64,000 bases of DNA from Sanderia malayensis. Taxonomy: Eukaryota; Cnidaria; Scyphozoa; Semaeostomeae; Pelagiidae. A program made the position numbers and the translations under genes. The notes beneath the pieces are model-generated. The model was not told where the DNA came from and searched no databases. It worked only from the letters and a program-made list of their open reading frames with translations. The stretch spans positions 248,001 to 312,000 of the forward strand of contig RQOL01000139.1 of the NCBI GenBank assembly GCA_013076295.1. The letters run 5' to 3'. Of the stretch, positions 33,714-44,102 are shown in pieces. Numbering within the stretch: position 1 is the first letter of the stretch; each line of letters begins with the position of its first letter.

Positions 33714-34139
33714 CTAAAATGCATTATTCATAGAATTAAAGCTTATTGGATATAAACTTTAATTTTCTATTTAATCCTGGCAGGTCTTGGTAGGGGCCCA
33801 GAGATCTGGCAAACTTGTAACCGGTTCGATTTAGTGTAGATACTACAATTGCAGAGAGAAAGGCCCAAAAATTTTCAACAATGCTACTCCCATCAACAAG
33901 TCGTTGAGGAAGAGCTTGCTCCTCTTTAATTGAATAGATCTCCAAGCCATGTTGTGGTTTGAAGTCATCCCGCAGAACTAAAGATTGCATCGAAGAAGAG
34001 CTCAGAAATGTTCCACAATGTATTTCCAACAGCTCTTTTTATTTTTTGTATCAATAAAACTTTGTTCTTTGGGTTTAGACTCGATAACATTTTAAAGTTG
34101 TTGTTGATATTTCGCCATTTTTCCATTTTTTGATCAAAT

Positions 34140-34196
34140 TTTAGGACTGGAGTCTACCTACGATGACATCATAGTAGGTGCCCCGTTCTTTTTCCA
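34140..34196 (+). repeat. Dispersed palindromic repeat, copy 2
   Basis: AGGACTGG, CTACCTACGATGACATCATA and GTAGG, then CCCCGTT and a T-run: the reverse complement of 905-962 with few differences. It lies in multicopper oxidase intron 1. Confidence 0.6.
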
Positions 34197-34803
34197 ATGC
34201 TGAATCAACAAGTTTGACATTGATTTTCTCTCATAGGATGGGCTGGAGACTTGTTTTTTTTACTTTGATAATTAGTAATAGGTTAGCAATAGACGATTGG
34301 AAACGCCTGTAATGAGTTTGCAGCTACCAGAAGGCAATACAAAATTCCCATGGAGTGGCTGATGATTTTGCTCATTGGCAGACCGCGGGCTACATTGAGC
34401 AAAGTTAGTGCTTGTTCTGCACTCTGTCGTGTCTCGTTGAGCGTGTTCATGGGTATTTATGCAATTTAATGATCAGAATTGAATAGAAAGTGTCCATTAA
34501 TTTAACTTTTCTTAGTCGGATAGCAGTGCTAAGATTGACAGTAGTGTTTTCAGTGGTGGGGAATGAGAAGGATAGGATTGATCGTACTGTAGAGTGAACC
34601 ATACTGATGATAATGATACCTGATGGATTTGATCCTATTTGGCTGGGAACTCTTTCACTGAAAGCTATGAAAGAGAATAGAGATGTGTGCCAGAAACGAA
34701 ATGTCGAAAGAGAAAGTTCTGGGCATTTAATTGGATCTGAACTGTCATCTCTCTGCTGTGTGAAGTAGAGGTTTATCAAAATTAATTACGTAATATAATT
34801 TAA

Positions 34804-35049
34804 GGCCATATCCTTGTCGGTTCGATTTTTATTTGGTACAGCAAGTGTGAATTTTTCCAACCTCATAAATATCTTAGTAGTTAGAGAATGCCAAAATGCA
34901 ACCATCAATTTCGGTGCAATAACGAAATTCATGTGTAGAAATAAGGATATGTTTTGCACATTTTATACACTTGCTGTAGCTAATGAAAATCGATTCGTTT
35001 CGACTCTTCAATCACAGTGACAGCGCCTTAAACAGACAAGGATATGGCC
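34804..35049. mobile_element. 246-bp TTAA-flanked MITE
   Basis: Perfect 15-bp terminal inverted repeats GGCCATATCCTTGTC, flanked by TTAA at 34800-34803 and 35050-35053. piggyBac-like or Kolobok-like non-autonomous element inside intron 1. Confidence 0.9.
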
Positions 35050-35244
35050 TTAACATGTTATGAATTGAATTCTGATACACTTTTATTTAATCAAATACAC
35101 AACAGAAGGATAATAGTTTCATTTCAATTGAAATGCCTGGAAGGTTAACCGCGAAATGTGAAAGCATTACGCGCATTTCAAATTGGATAACTAACAATCT
35201 GCAACAATATTTGATTAAGAGCAACCGATTTCTAAGGCCCCGTT

Positions 35245-35700
35245 CACACGGTACCGGTCAGGTTTTTGTACGGATAGAGGTTGCGTTTGCACGAGATCAA
35301 CTTATAATTGCTTTTAAAATCGAAAACATGGCGAAACATAGTAAATACTAAAGCTTTTCGTCTGACACTCATCAGAGTAGTACGTCAGAAAGAGATCGAA
35401 AATGAAAACCTAACAAACAATTATACCCAGAAATGGATCGAAATTGGCCAATCAGAAAAGAGGTGAGTGATTGGTAAAGTGCAAAACAACCAATCATCAC
35501 CGGTGAGAAACAATAGATTATTGAAAGAGTCCCAGTGGGAAAACGAACTCAGTATTGTGTCAGACGAAAAGCTTTAGTATTTACTATGTTTCGCCATGTT
35601 TCCGATTTTAAATGCAATTTTGAAGTTCTGTACCGATCAAAACTTATCCGTGCAAATATCTGTTCTGATAGCCGTGCAAAAACTTGTCCTGTAAAACCTC
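35245..35700. repeat. Long imperfect inverted repeat (foldback MITE)
   Basis: The arms match best at 35325-35368 and 35547-35592 (CATGGCGAAACATAGTAAAT, ACTAAAGCTTTTCGTCTGACA) and more loosely outwards (GGTCAGGTTTTTGTACGG against GGACAAGTTTTTGCACGG). The target duplication was not resolved. Confidence 0.7.
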
Positions 35701-36354
35701 CCAGAAATAACACGTAGTTTCTCAACGATTATTTATCTTTCTCTCAATTGGAATCAATCAGACGTATGACAAAACGATAACACGGCCTTTTTCAAGCACC
35801 ACGTATTCTCGGCAACAAGTCTGGCTCTTTTGCGAGAGCACGACTCTTGATTTCACTCTCCAAATGGGGAGTTTTAAACGCCGGACCTTACGACCCAATG
35901 ACCTTGGATCCACGACCCAATTTACAAACCCTGTAATAAAAACTGTCACATTTGCATAATTTTCACTGTAACTATTGTATCGAAGTCAAAGGCACTATTT
36001 TAAGGTATGAATCGCAGTTCAGGGAAAATATGAACAGAAACTAATGCTTTTCGAGTAACTAAATTTTTCGAATGGCAAACAAAAAAAATGCGGTGGCGGT
36101 AATCGAATTCCTGTGGAACTACGGCATTGCCATTGAAATCATAATCAGAATTTGATCATTCAGAAACATCACACTATCTAAACTATCAGTAGTAAAAAGA
36201 AAAATTTGAAGCACTTCATATAAACGCAGAGAAAAAACTATACTGCTCTTGTAAATTTTTTACAGTCCATCAAGTGTAGCAACAAAATGTGAGTATATCA
36301 CAACATAACAACAGCTTCAACAACGAAACATGACGAACCTTGTCATTATCATTT

Positions 36355-36420
36355 TTACCATTATTAGCATTATTATTATTATTATTATTTTCATTATTGC
36401 AGTGTTATTATTATTATATA
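36355..36420. repeat. (ATT)n microsatellite
   Basis: Interrupted ATT tract directly upstream of the second Penelope-like fragment. Confidence 0.85.
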
Positions 36421-36421
36421 G

Positions 36422-36723
36422 TGTGGATCATGTGGAGAAAAATATATTGGTGAATCAGCTAGAAATTTAAAAGAAAGAGTAAATGAACACCTCGATAAAT
36501 ATGAAAAGAAAGATAAGAGCTCCATGCTCTACAAACATATGCAGGAAAAACACAGCGGTCATCGAGTATATCTATTAAAGCTTTAGCCACTTACCCAGGA
36601 GACCCATTGCTTAAACAAGTTTCAGAAGCCGTTTATATCCAAGAACTCACACCAGAATTGAATTCAAAAGAAGAATGGGGGAACATGAATATCCCGAAAA
36701 AAAGACAAGTAAACAATGAATAA
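36422..36723 (+). pseudogene. Penelope-like element 2, GIY-YIG endonuclease fragment
   Basis: Reads CGSCGEKYIGESARNLKERV, NEHLDKYEKKDKSSMLYKHM, then after a frameshift near 36560 ALATYPGDPLLKQVSEAVYI and PELNSKEEWGNMNIPKKRQ, ending at a TAA. KYIGES and the following arginine fit a GIY-YIG nuclease core. The RT part is absent. It begins right after an ATT microsatellite. Confidence 0.75.
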
Positions 36724-36825
36724 TGTATCTATTCAAGCATCTTGTAATAGTTCCAAAAACCATTGTTTCATTCCAACAAGTTACGTTAACTTATGTCGAA
36801 GGCTACCGAAAATCAGTTGAAGGAG

Positions 36826-36945
36826 GAGACCTCGGATGTGAAGTTAAATCCCGCAAAATAATTCAATTTACATATTAATTAATAAGTTAGCGGGTGTGAG
36901 TATTAAAAATCAATGGCGATCAGGCAAAGTGAAATGCTAATTAAT
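36826..36945 (+). repeat. Dispersed repeat shared with 41930-42038
   Basis: GGAGACCTCGGATGTGAAG, then AATAATTCAATTTAYATATTAA and AATGGCGATCARGCAAARTG occur in the same order in both places. Confidence 0.65.
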
Positions 36946-36959
36946 TTTTGAAAATTTTT

Positions 36960-37245
36960 CCAACCCCCCCCCGCTCTCACTAGGACCCCCCGCTCATTAA
37001 ATTTTTCAGCTTCGCGTAAGTGACGCATATTGAAAATTCATATCAGAGTATTTAAAATCACAAAATAAATAGATAACAGTCTTGCATAGACAAAATAAGA
37101 TCAAAATTGAGTCTGGGGAAAGAAAACAACTTTGAAATAAAGTCAACAAAAATCCAGCCCCCCCGCTAATTGGGACCCCCCGGCAATTAATTTTCAACAA
37201 AAAATCCAACCCCCCCTCCGCTAATTGGGACCCCACAGCAATTAG
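36960..37245. repeat. C-run repeats (CCCCCCGCTAATTGGGACCCC)
   Basis: Three irregular units of C-runs with GCTAATTGGGACCCC. Low-complexity, class unknown. Related in style to the CCGTAAAT MITE interior repeats. Confidence 0.5.
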
Positions 37246-37365
37246 GCACCTAAGAGTACTGTTGACATAATCCGCAGCAGAAATTGTCGACAATTCATGT
37301 TTTGATACTTTGTTTGAGTTCGCTCAGGGATTCACGGTAATTTAGATCATTAAATGGGGAAGACC

Positions 37366-38680
37366 AGACTCATTACATTGCGTCCCTGTGTTTTTGCTCA
37401 TGCCTTCGCCCCACCGAGAGGGACTTATCACATTTGAGCATCAAAAATCGGAACTCGGGAACAAATTTTTGTTCCTCCATTCACAGAGCAGGATTTCAAA
37501 ATACGTTGTTCTGATTGGCCTATTCAAATATTTTTATCGATATCGAGGCCAATAGCGGCGTTTGTTTAAAAAATGCTTACCCCCTGGTTTTCAAGAGTAG
37601 CTTGGCGTGGCTAAAACTATAACATTTTCAAATGAAATTACAAATGAATTTCTCCAGAACGAAAGCAATTGTATGAATTTTTTAAAGCAGTGATGGATAA
37701 GGAAACTGGTTCAGGAAAGATGTTTTGTTTGGCGTTTTCTATTAATTCTTTTTGGCCGCATTTCCTCGCGTTTATTAATCTCGGCACTTTTGGGAGGGCG
37801 CCTAATCAAGGGGGGCCATTATTTGAGGGGGTGGCGTTTATTGGAAAGTACAAGATCGCAGGCTCTGTCGTTGGGTCCAGAAAAGAGAAAATGGTTTAGT
37901 TGAGCCTTGCTTTATCGAGCAACAACGTAGAAAATGAAAGTCGCCATGGTTTTGCACAAAGAAGGGGTGTTTAATCAAGGGGGCGTTTAATCGAGGAAAT
38001 ACGGTAAAGAGACTTGCGAATAGGCCGGTATTTTGCAGCTTAAAACACTCCTCCAAATTTGTGATAGAATTTGCTTTACACTCATTAAGGGTTTGTTTAT
38101 TTGTGGAACCTTTTCTTTTGCATTGACATATAGCATTTCATTTGTTGATAGCAGGACTTGCAAAAGTAATGTTTCGAAAAATTTTACTTTTTATCAACCA
38201 TTTGAATTTAAGAAATCTGCATCTTCAACCCAAGAATTCTAAAAAGTCCTCCTTGCCGTGTAGCTACAACTCTACAATTTACCCAAAAAGCTTGCTGCTT
38301 TAATTTCGATACGTTTATTTTCATTGCTTCACTAACATGTTTTCCCAATAAAAGTCAATTTATCGCCTCAAATTCTCCATTGTATTTGGTTTGTTTTCAA
38401 TATTCAATACCACAGGCGTCCCTCAGACTGCACTGACCAAAGTGGGTTTTTTGTTTTTATTTCACATCAAATATCCAGCCAACCAAGCCGGCAAAACAGA
38501 CTGACAACCCTACAGATCATAGTCTTGGATTTTGTTTGTAAGGGGGTCGTGTCATGAAAAATTTAGGAATAAATGAAATCGAGGCCAATCATTTTTGTCC
38601 GGTTTTCGCAATAGCAATGTCATAAGTCCCTGTTGGGTAGCGAGAGTCGAGCTAAACACAGGGACCCAATGCAATGAGTC
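37366..38680. repeat. Inverted pair of a dispersed repeat
   Basis: 37366-37393 and the reverse complement of 38653-38680 match at 26 of 28 bases (AGACTCATTRCATTGSGTCC). They may be ends of one insertion that encloses a CCGTAAAT-family MITE. Confidence 0.5.
37756..38004. mobile_element. CCGTA-family MITE, copy D (left end degenerate)
   Basis: The right end GCGTTTAATCGAGGAAATACGG is followed by TA. The left end CCGCATTTCCTCGCGTTTAT is a degraded match. The interior repeats GGCGTTTAATCAAGGGGG-like units. Confidence 0.5.
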
Positions 38681-38839
38681 TAGGGGAAGACCATAGAATA
38701 CAACATCTGTATTTGATATCTTGTGTTCCATACACTAATGTGCGAGCGCGTGGTGGGCTGATTTTTCGTCAAATATATATAACACTAGGAAGCTGGCGCG
38801 CTTCGCACGACACCTGGCGCGAAATGGAAGAAGACGGAA

Positions 38840-39113
38840 TGGAACAGCAATCTTCAACAAAAGTGGGGAACAGCAGCCGTGAGGAACAGCAACCTTAAAC
38901 AAAAGTTGGTTTTCCATTGTTATTGCCTCCGTTCTGAGAGGAACAGCACTCTAAGCAAAACTGGGTTTTGTTTTCCATTGTTATTGCCTCCGTTCTGAAG
39001 GGAACAGCGATCTAAGCAAAAGTGGGTTTAGTTTTCCATTGTTATTGCCTCCGTTCTGAGAGGAACAGCCATCTAAGGAAAAGTGGGGTCTGATTTCCGT
39101 TTTTTTTGCTTCC
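38840..39113. repeat. 61-bp tandem array, about four copies
   Basis: Units GAGGAACAGCAATCTAAGCA followed by AAAGTGGGTTTTGTTTTCCA and TTGTTATTGCCTCCGTTCTG repeat with period near 61 and growing divergence. Related single-copy sequence lies inverted at 42600-42690. Confidence 0.8.
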
Positions 39114-39715
39114 AATGTGTTTTATAACATGATCTAAGTGGGGCAAAAGCAATCTTGAACTAAGGTTTAGACAGTTTTGGTAAAATTTTAAAAAAGAGCT
39201 CCTTCTTCACGAATACCCCAGACCATACTTTTAGTGACAAAATATGAGAATGTTATCCTTTTAATTATAATTTGAGATTTAAATTGCTAGAGCTAGGTTG
39301 TATCAGTGGAGAGTAGCCTCAGAACACGACGCTCAGATTCTGAAAAGTCTTTTGTTTCGTGTCGTGACTTGGCCAAGACATCTTGAAGTAGTTGGGTGAA
39401 AAATCCTCAAGTTTAGAATTAGTCTTTTATTTCAATAATATATCCGTTCATGTGCATTAAAATGAGCCCAGAAATAAAATGAGCCAGCTTCAAATAAAGG
39501 AGAATATTCTAAAGACAACATTGGGAGCCCAAACAATCTTCTTTACAACTGAGAGTAGTGAATAATTCACTTTACTTACGTCCATGCAATGTATCTCGAA
39601 CAACCATGTTAATCGCATTTTCGAGATTTGCAAGATTTCTTCCCTCAGGTAGCACGTGCATTGTTATTGGAAGTCCAGCGCACCGTGATACAAATTCTGC
39701 TTCCGTGGATACGTA

Positions 39716-40138
39716 AGGGCCTGCATATATGAGAGCTTTCAGCCCGTTTGTAACTTTACCCGGGCTGAGATTTTGAGCGATTATATGGTGGCTCGCGCCC
39801 GCTGTGTTTAGTTTGAAAATTCTTTGGTGTAGAATTAGAATCGCAATCATTTGCACTCGCCGCCATGTTTTCGTTTGTTTTGCGCATGCTCTCGTAATTT
39901 CAGCCCCACTAAATATTTCGATTTGCGATTACATGTGGTTTTTCAGCCCGTTTGGCCGAGATGAAAATCCCAGCCCCTTTGATAAAAGCGGGCTGAGATT
40001 TCAGCTCAGCAAACCGGACTGAAACTTTATCACGAATCGCAACTTTGTTTTTACAACGCTTTAACCGTAACACCGAGCTGAAATTTCAGCCCGGCTAAAG
40101 TTACAAACGGGCTGAAAACTCTCATATAATCAGGCCTT
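39716..40138. mobile_element. MITE with AGCCCGTTTGTAACTTTA inverted repeats
   Basis: The ends GGCCTG(C)ATATATGAGAG and the reverse complement GGCCTGATTATATGAGAG match. The next 35 bases, TTTCAGCCCGTTTGTAAC and on, also match inverted. No target duplication was identified. Confidence 0.75.
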
Positions 40139-41256
40139 TGGAGTGTGCTCTTGGCAACAATGTATCAAATTGCGGTTGCGCTAGCTTTAGCTTATTCTTA
40201 GGAAACCCGCGGACTATTCAAATATCAAGTAACAAATAGTGAGGTGAACCCCCAGCGCCAGAAAGCCGTTTGCTCAAAGTTACACTTGAGAACGAAATCT
40301 TAGTATCATGGTTAAATTTTGGAACATCTCTGGAAGTACTGCGAGTATTGAAAAACGGAAAACACCGAACGGTTTGTCGAGCCCGTTGCTAACGTTATAT
40401 AAAGTTTCCGAGACAAATTTAGGAAGAATTAAAGGTAAAAAAAAGAGAAGAATAGAGATGGAAATTTGAATCCTCCAGAAGGGAAAGGCAATTCTTTAAA
40501 AATAACCTCTGGTGTTGTAAAGACTTGTGTCCTTATAAAACTGGTGCAAAAACAGGAATGAATGGGAATGCTGACAATTCCCATATCTGAAACATATCTG
40601 ATAACTGCTTGGTCCGTTATATCTGACATATCTGATATCTGATAACTCATTCTTCGTTACCCGGATTCGAGGCGATGACTTTGATTTTAGATAAAGGTTG
40701 TTACATTTCATTTGGAAGAATTTACTTCAATTTTAAGGGCCAAGAACCATAAATAACTGAAATTTTAGTCGCAGTATTTGCAAACCAAAAGCAATAACTA
40801 ATACTTTCTAAGTTAAAGATAAAGATTAGGATGAACTTTGACCTCATACAGTGGTTAAGCTTTATAAAACCTGTTTGCGATGTTCTGCTTTAAAATTGTT
40901 CTCTTTTACTACCGGTAGTTTCGGATTGCGCGACGCTTCTGAAAGCATCGAATTCTCATTACGATGCAATATCAATGCCTATGACGCAATGATGCGATCT
41001 GAGTAGTTATTTATTGTGAGTATTTTGGTAGAATGTGTTCTTACTTGATAGAGACAAATGAAATAAACTTGAAAAGAAATAATATTCATAAAAGGAGCAA
41101 AGTCATGACAATTTAATCCCACGATAACTGTAACCTCGGATAACTCAAGCCAATATCCATCTCAAAGAAAACTTGGCAAGTACTTTACATTTGCTTTACA
41201 TTTTAAATATGACACGTTTTTCACACTTTTATTTGAGCGAAAGTAAATGCCTTTCA

Positions 41257-41541
41257 GAGGTAGCCAAAATCTATAAAAACAAGCACGGTCGCTACAAATC
41301 ACAGAGGTTTCTCATAGTTCCAACAAGGCTGGTCACAGTACACAACTATACTCAGATGACGCCATTGTATGACCATATCCATATGATAGTCATCATTAAA
41401 CAGACAGGGTTAGTCAACTCTCCGCCCCAGGAGCCTAATTCCCAGATTTATAGTAAAGATTCTCTGGAGATTTTCATGAAATGCCTTCTTGAAGCAGGAT
41501 ATATTGAAACATTTCGTAAAAATAAGCTCGGATCGGTTTGA
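41257..41541 (+). CDS. Possible terminal exon of an unrecognised gene
   Basis: Follows a good acceptor (AAATGCCTTTCAG|AGG). It encodes about 94 residues of protein-like composition (EVAKIYKNKHGRYKSQRFLI, VPTRLVTVHNYTQMTPLYDH, SLEIFMKCLLEAGYIETFRK) and ends at a TGA. It is antisense inside multicopper oxidase intron 1 and between the arms of a large inverted repeat, so it could belong to a transposon. No family is recognised and no upstream exon was found. Confidence 0.35.
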   Translation, partial: EVAKIYKNKHGRYKSQRFLIVPTRLVTVHNYTQMTPLYDHIHMIVIIKQTGLVNSPPQEPNSQIYSKDSLEIFMKCLLEAGYIETFRKNKLGSV

Positions 41542-41907
41542 AAAAGTGTCTTGCTACTAAAAGTCTAATCTTCGGTGAAGTATTCGAGCTAATGTAAAAT
41601 AAACTATAAAGATGTTGTTCCTTTAGACTTTCTTAATTTTAGATATTCCCATTTCCCATCTTTCCCGCATTCTCACGTTCTGTTCCCCTTTTTAGAGACA
41701 CACAAGACCTGTCAATCTTACGTGAAAATAATTACCAAATACTTTTACGCTAGATATCTTTTGAGCTGAATATTATACGGTAAAACTATGAATTTTTAAA
41801 ATATTATTATGTTAAGGGGGTTACTCACAAGGAATCTTCCGGAAAGTTGCATCGATGCGCGCAAATTATCAGATGAACATTTGCGCGCAGATGAACAATG
41901 GGGTATT

Positions 41908-41943
41908 CACATCTGAGGTCTCGCTGGGGAGACCTCAGATGTG
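41908..41943. other. Perfect 15-bp hairpin
   Basis: CACATCTGAGGTCTC and GAGACCTCAGATGTG separated by six bases. The right arm starts the repeat shared with 36826-36945. Confidence 0.7.
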
Positions 41944-42769
41944 AGGTGAAAGCTCCCGAAATAATTCAATTTATATATATTAATTATTTAGTTAGTGCAT
42001 GTCAGTGCTAAAAATGAATGGCGATCAAGCAAAATGAAATGTAGTTTAGGATATAACACTCGGGATACGATAGGAATTTTAGCAGAATCTGGCAAAAGGA
42101 AAAACATTGCAGATATTTTCAATTTTCTGGAAAATTTGATTGTCTTCATTGTTTCAAACACAATGGAAGGTCGGCGATTCGATAGTCGGCGAAAACTGTG
42201 CGAGGGAGTCTTTTATTTTTTTCAAAAAAATGGCCTTGGTCTTGCCTTGCTAGAGGATTCAAATTTCCACCTTTATTCTTTTCTGTTTTTACCTTTAATT
42301 CTTCCTAAATTCGTTTCCAAAGCTTTATATAACGTTAGCGACGAGCCCGAGTGAATGAATCCAAGGAAGGTGTTCTGGGGCTAATCTCTACTGATACAAC
42401 TTAGATATAGCTAGCAATTGCAATCTAAAATTAGCTATCAAAATAAAATTCCCATATTTTGTTGCTAAAGGCATTGTCTAAGATGTTGTTGAAAAGGCAG
42501 TTCTTTTTTAGAATATGAAGACAACAGCTAAAACGTTAGTTCAGAAACAGTTTTCGTCCCACTTAGGTCAAATGCTAAAACACAAGAAAACCCATCCAAC
42601 TTTTATTTAAGATCACTATTCCACTCAGATTGGAAACAATAACAATAAAAAACAAACCCCAATTCTGACGTCCTTCTCTCGCCCAGCCAGTAAAAACAAC
42701 AATGCCTTGAAGGTGGATTATTTTATTTTTTGCTCAAAATGATGAAAAGTTAATAACTACAAAACCAAC

Positions 42770-43177
42770 CTCGGCATTGCTCATGACTTGAAGGGTTGGT
42801 CCTGGAAATTGGCCATTTATGGTGATCAGCGATCTTCTGAATCCATCGGCGGTTATCACATCACGACTAACATTCACCACTTGTCCTTCTTCGTCAGCAA
42901 AAGTTGCCTGTTGGTAGAACGTGCCCAGTTTTTTCACTAGCTTTCCATCTTTTAATTCAAGCAGCAAAGTTTCTCCTCCTGAAAGTATTTTCCCAGGGGT
43001 GTACTTTGTGGTCATGCTTAATTCTTCTTGAACAACCAATTCAAACCTGCATATCTTTGTTCGACATATTTCACCATCCAAGCTCCGCACATAGGCCGGT
43101 GAACTCGACGAAAATACTTTTTCCGGCAATACTTGGAGCAAACCAAGAACGAAGGCCACGAAAAAGCCAAAGTCCAT
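42770..43177 (-). CDS. Multicopper oxidase exon 1
   Basis: ATG at 43177, chosen because a hydrophobic signal peptide follows. 136 codons with no stop. After a cysteine pair (CRTKICRFELVV) the first cupredoxin begins: DVITADGFRRSLITINGQFP, GPTLQVMSNAE. The donor GAG|GTTGGT is at 42769. The junction to exon 2 is phase 0. No clear TATA box is seen upstream. Confidence 0.8.
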
Positions 43178-43621
43178 TTTCTATCTTGTCGGTCCTCAGA
43201 CTCGACCTACCTTCAATGTCAAACAAATATTTTTTGAGAAGATAATGTAGATGAGAATGAGCAAAACGAAATTTTTTTGGCTGTCTTTTGTGGCTAAGAA
43301 TATGTAAAACATTCTCGACAGGACTGGTTTCAGATTCAGTTTGGATTCGCAGACCCAGTTTCATATTCAAAACGGAAGTAGCGTTCCGTCATTATATTGT
43401 TTCCAAATGTAACCCAAAAAAGATAGGATATAAGATACACTAGAGTGCGCACTCCTATTGATGCAACATGGATACAGAAGTTGAAGCATTGGTTGGTCAA
43501 CTTGTTGGAGGCTGCGGACGAAATTGAAGGTCTGATGAGGTCTGATACGTGGATATTACTATTGCTAAAGATCAAATAAATTATGAAATGTTCCTAAAAT
43601 CATGTTCGGTTCAACATATTA
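43178..43621. other. Upstream region of the multicopper oxidase
   Basis: Holds the presumed 5' UTR and promoter. No TATA box or CpG-rich stretch is evident, and no transcription start can be placed. Confidence 0.4.
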
Positions 43622-43951
43622 GGGGCCTTTCAATAATTACGTCACGCTAGGGGGGTGGGTGGTTCTTCAGGTTTTTCGTGACGCAGCGTGACGGTAAACG
43701 AGGGGTGTGGGTAGTACTTATTTCATGTCCGTGACGTCACGGTATAAATACATATGTTATAAATAATACACACGGTATAAATCCACTACATATGTGTTGC
43801 ATTTGTACTGGAATTCTGTTAAAAGGGGGGCCTCTGCCTAGAGTGACGTCACGCAAGGCGATCTCAGATGAAACCGTGACGGAGCATGACGAGGAGAGAT
43901 GGGTAGTTCCGAAAACCCAAATTTAGCGTGACGTAGTTATTGAACAGCCCC
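43622..43951. mobile_element. 330-bp PIF/Harbinger-like MITE (TSD TTA)
   Basis: Ends GGGGCCTTTCAATAATTACG and the reverse complement GGGGCTGTTCAATAACTACG, both continuing TCACGCTA, flanked by TTA at 43619-43621 and 43952-43954. A 3-bp TTA duplication is typical of PIF/Harbinger. Confidence 0.8.
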
Positions 43952-44102
43952 TTAAAGTTTTATTGGAGGGTCGAACGTATTTCCGCTATTTCAAGAAGAT
44001 CACATGTTACAGTGCAGTGCTGTAAGAAAACAGTGGCCTTGGCATTTGCGATACGAAGTAAGGGCAAATCTGTATTTTACGGACGACGACCAGGCAGAGT
44101 AA

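Larger units (their letters stand above)
30969..43177 (-). pseudogene. Laccase-like multicopper oxidase, four exons, two nonsense codons
   Basis: Secreted three-cupredoxin multicopper oxidase that would oxidise phenolic or metal substrates and reduce oxygen to water. Exons are 42770-43177, 33568-33713, 32081-33057 and 30969-31465. All junctions are GT-AG and phases agree, giving 676 codons with the stop. The N-terminal signal peptide is MDFGFFVAFVLGLLQVLP. Copper motifs: TMHWHGFHLH (exon 2), YHGHFG (exon 3), HTIHLHGHDF and WFLHCHQMQHAIEGMEVVI (exon 4; type-1 Cys, His and axial Met present). Two stops interrupt it: TGA at 33585-33587 in place of the glycine of PGxxF, and TAG at 33027-33029 in place of the tryptophan of WYHSH. 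The rest is well preserved, so inactivation is recent, or the codons are an allele or an assembly error. Intron 1 is about 9 kb and full of repeats. Confidence 0.85.

Noticed and set aside
33736..34029. Minus-strand frame beside multicopper oxidase exon 2 (FWAFLSAIVV ... SLGPYQDLPG)
   Set aside because: The hydrophobic stretch followed by LPG faintly recalls a cytochrome P450 N-terminal anchor and hinge, but no further P450 sequence, start or splice partner was found.
39572..39716. Minus-strand coding-like stretch ending at a GTAAGT donor
   Set aside because: Too short, no acceptor or homology recognised, and it abuts a MITE edge.
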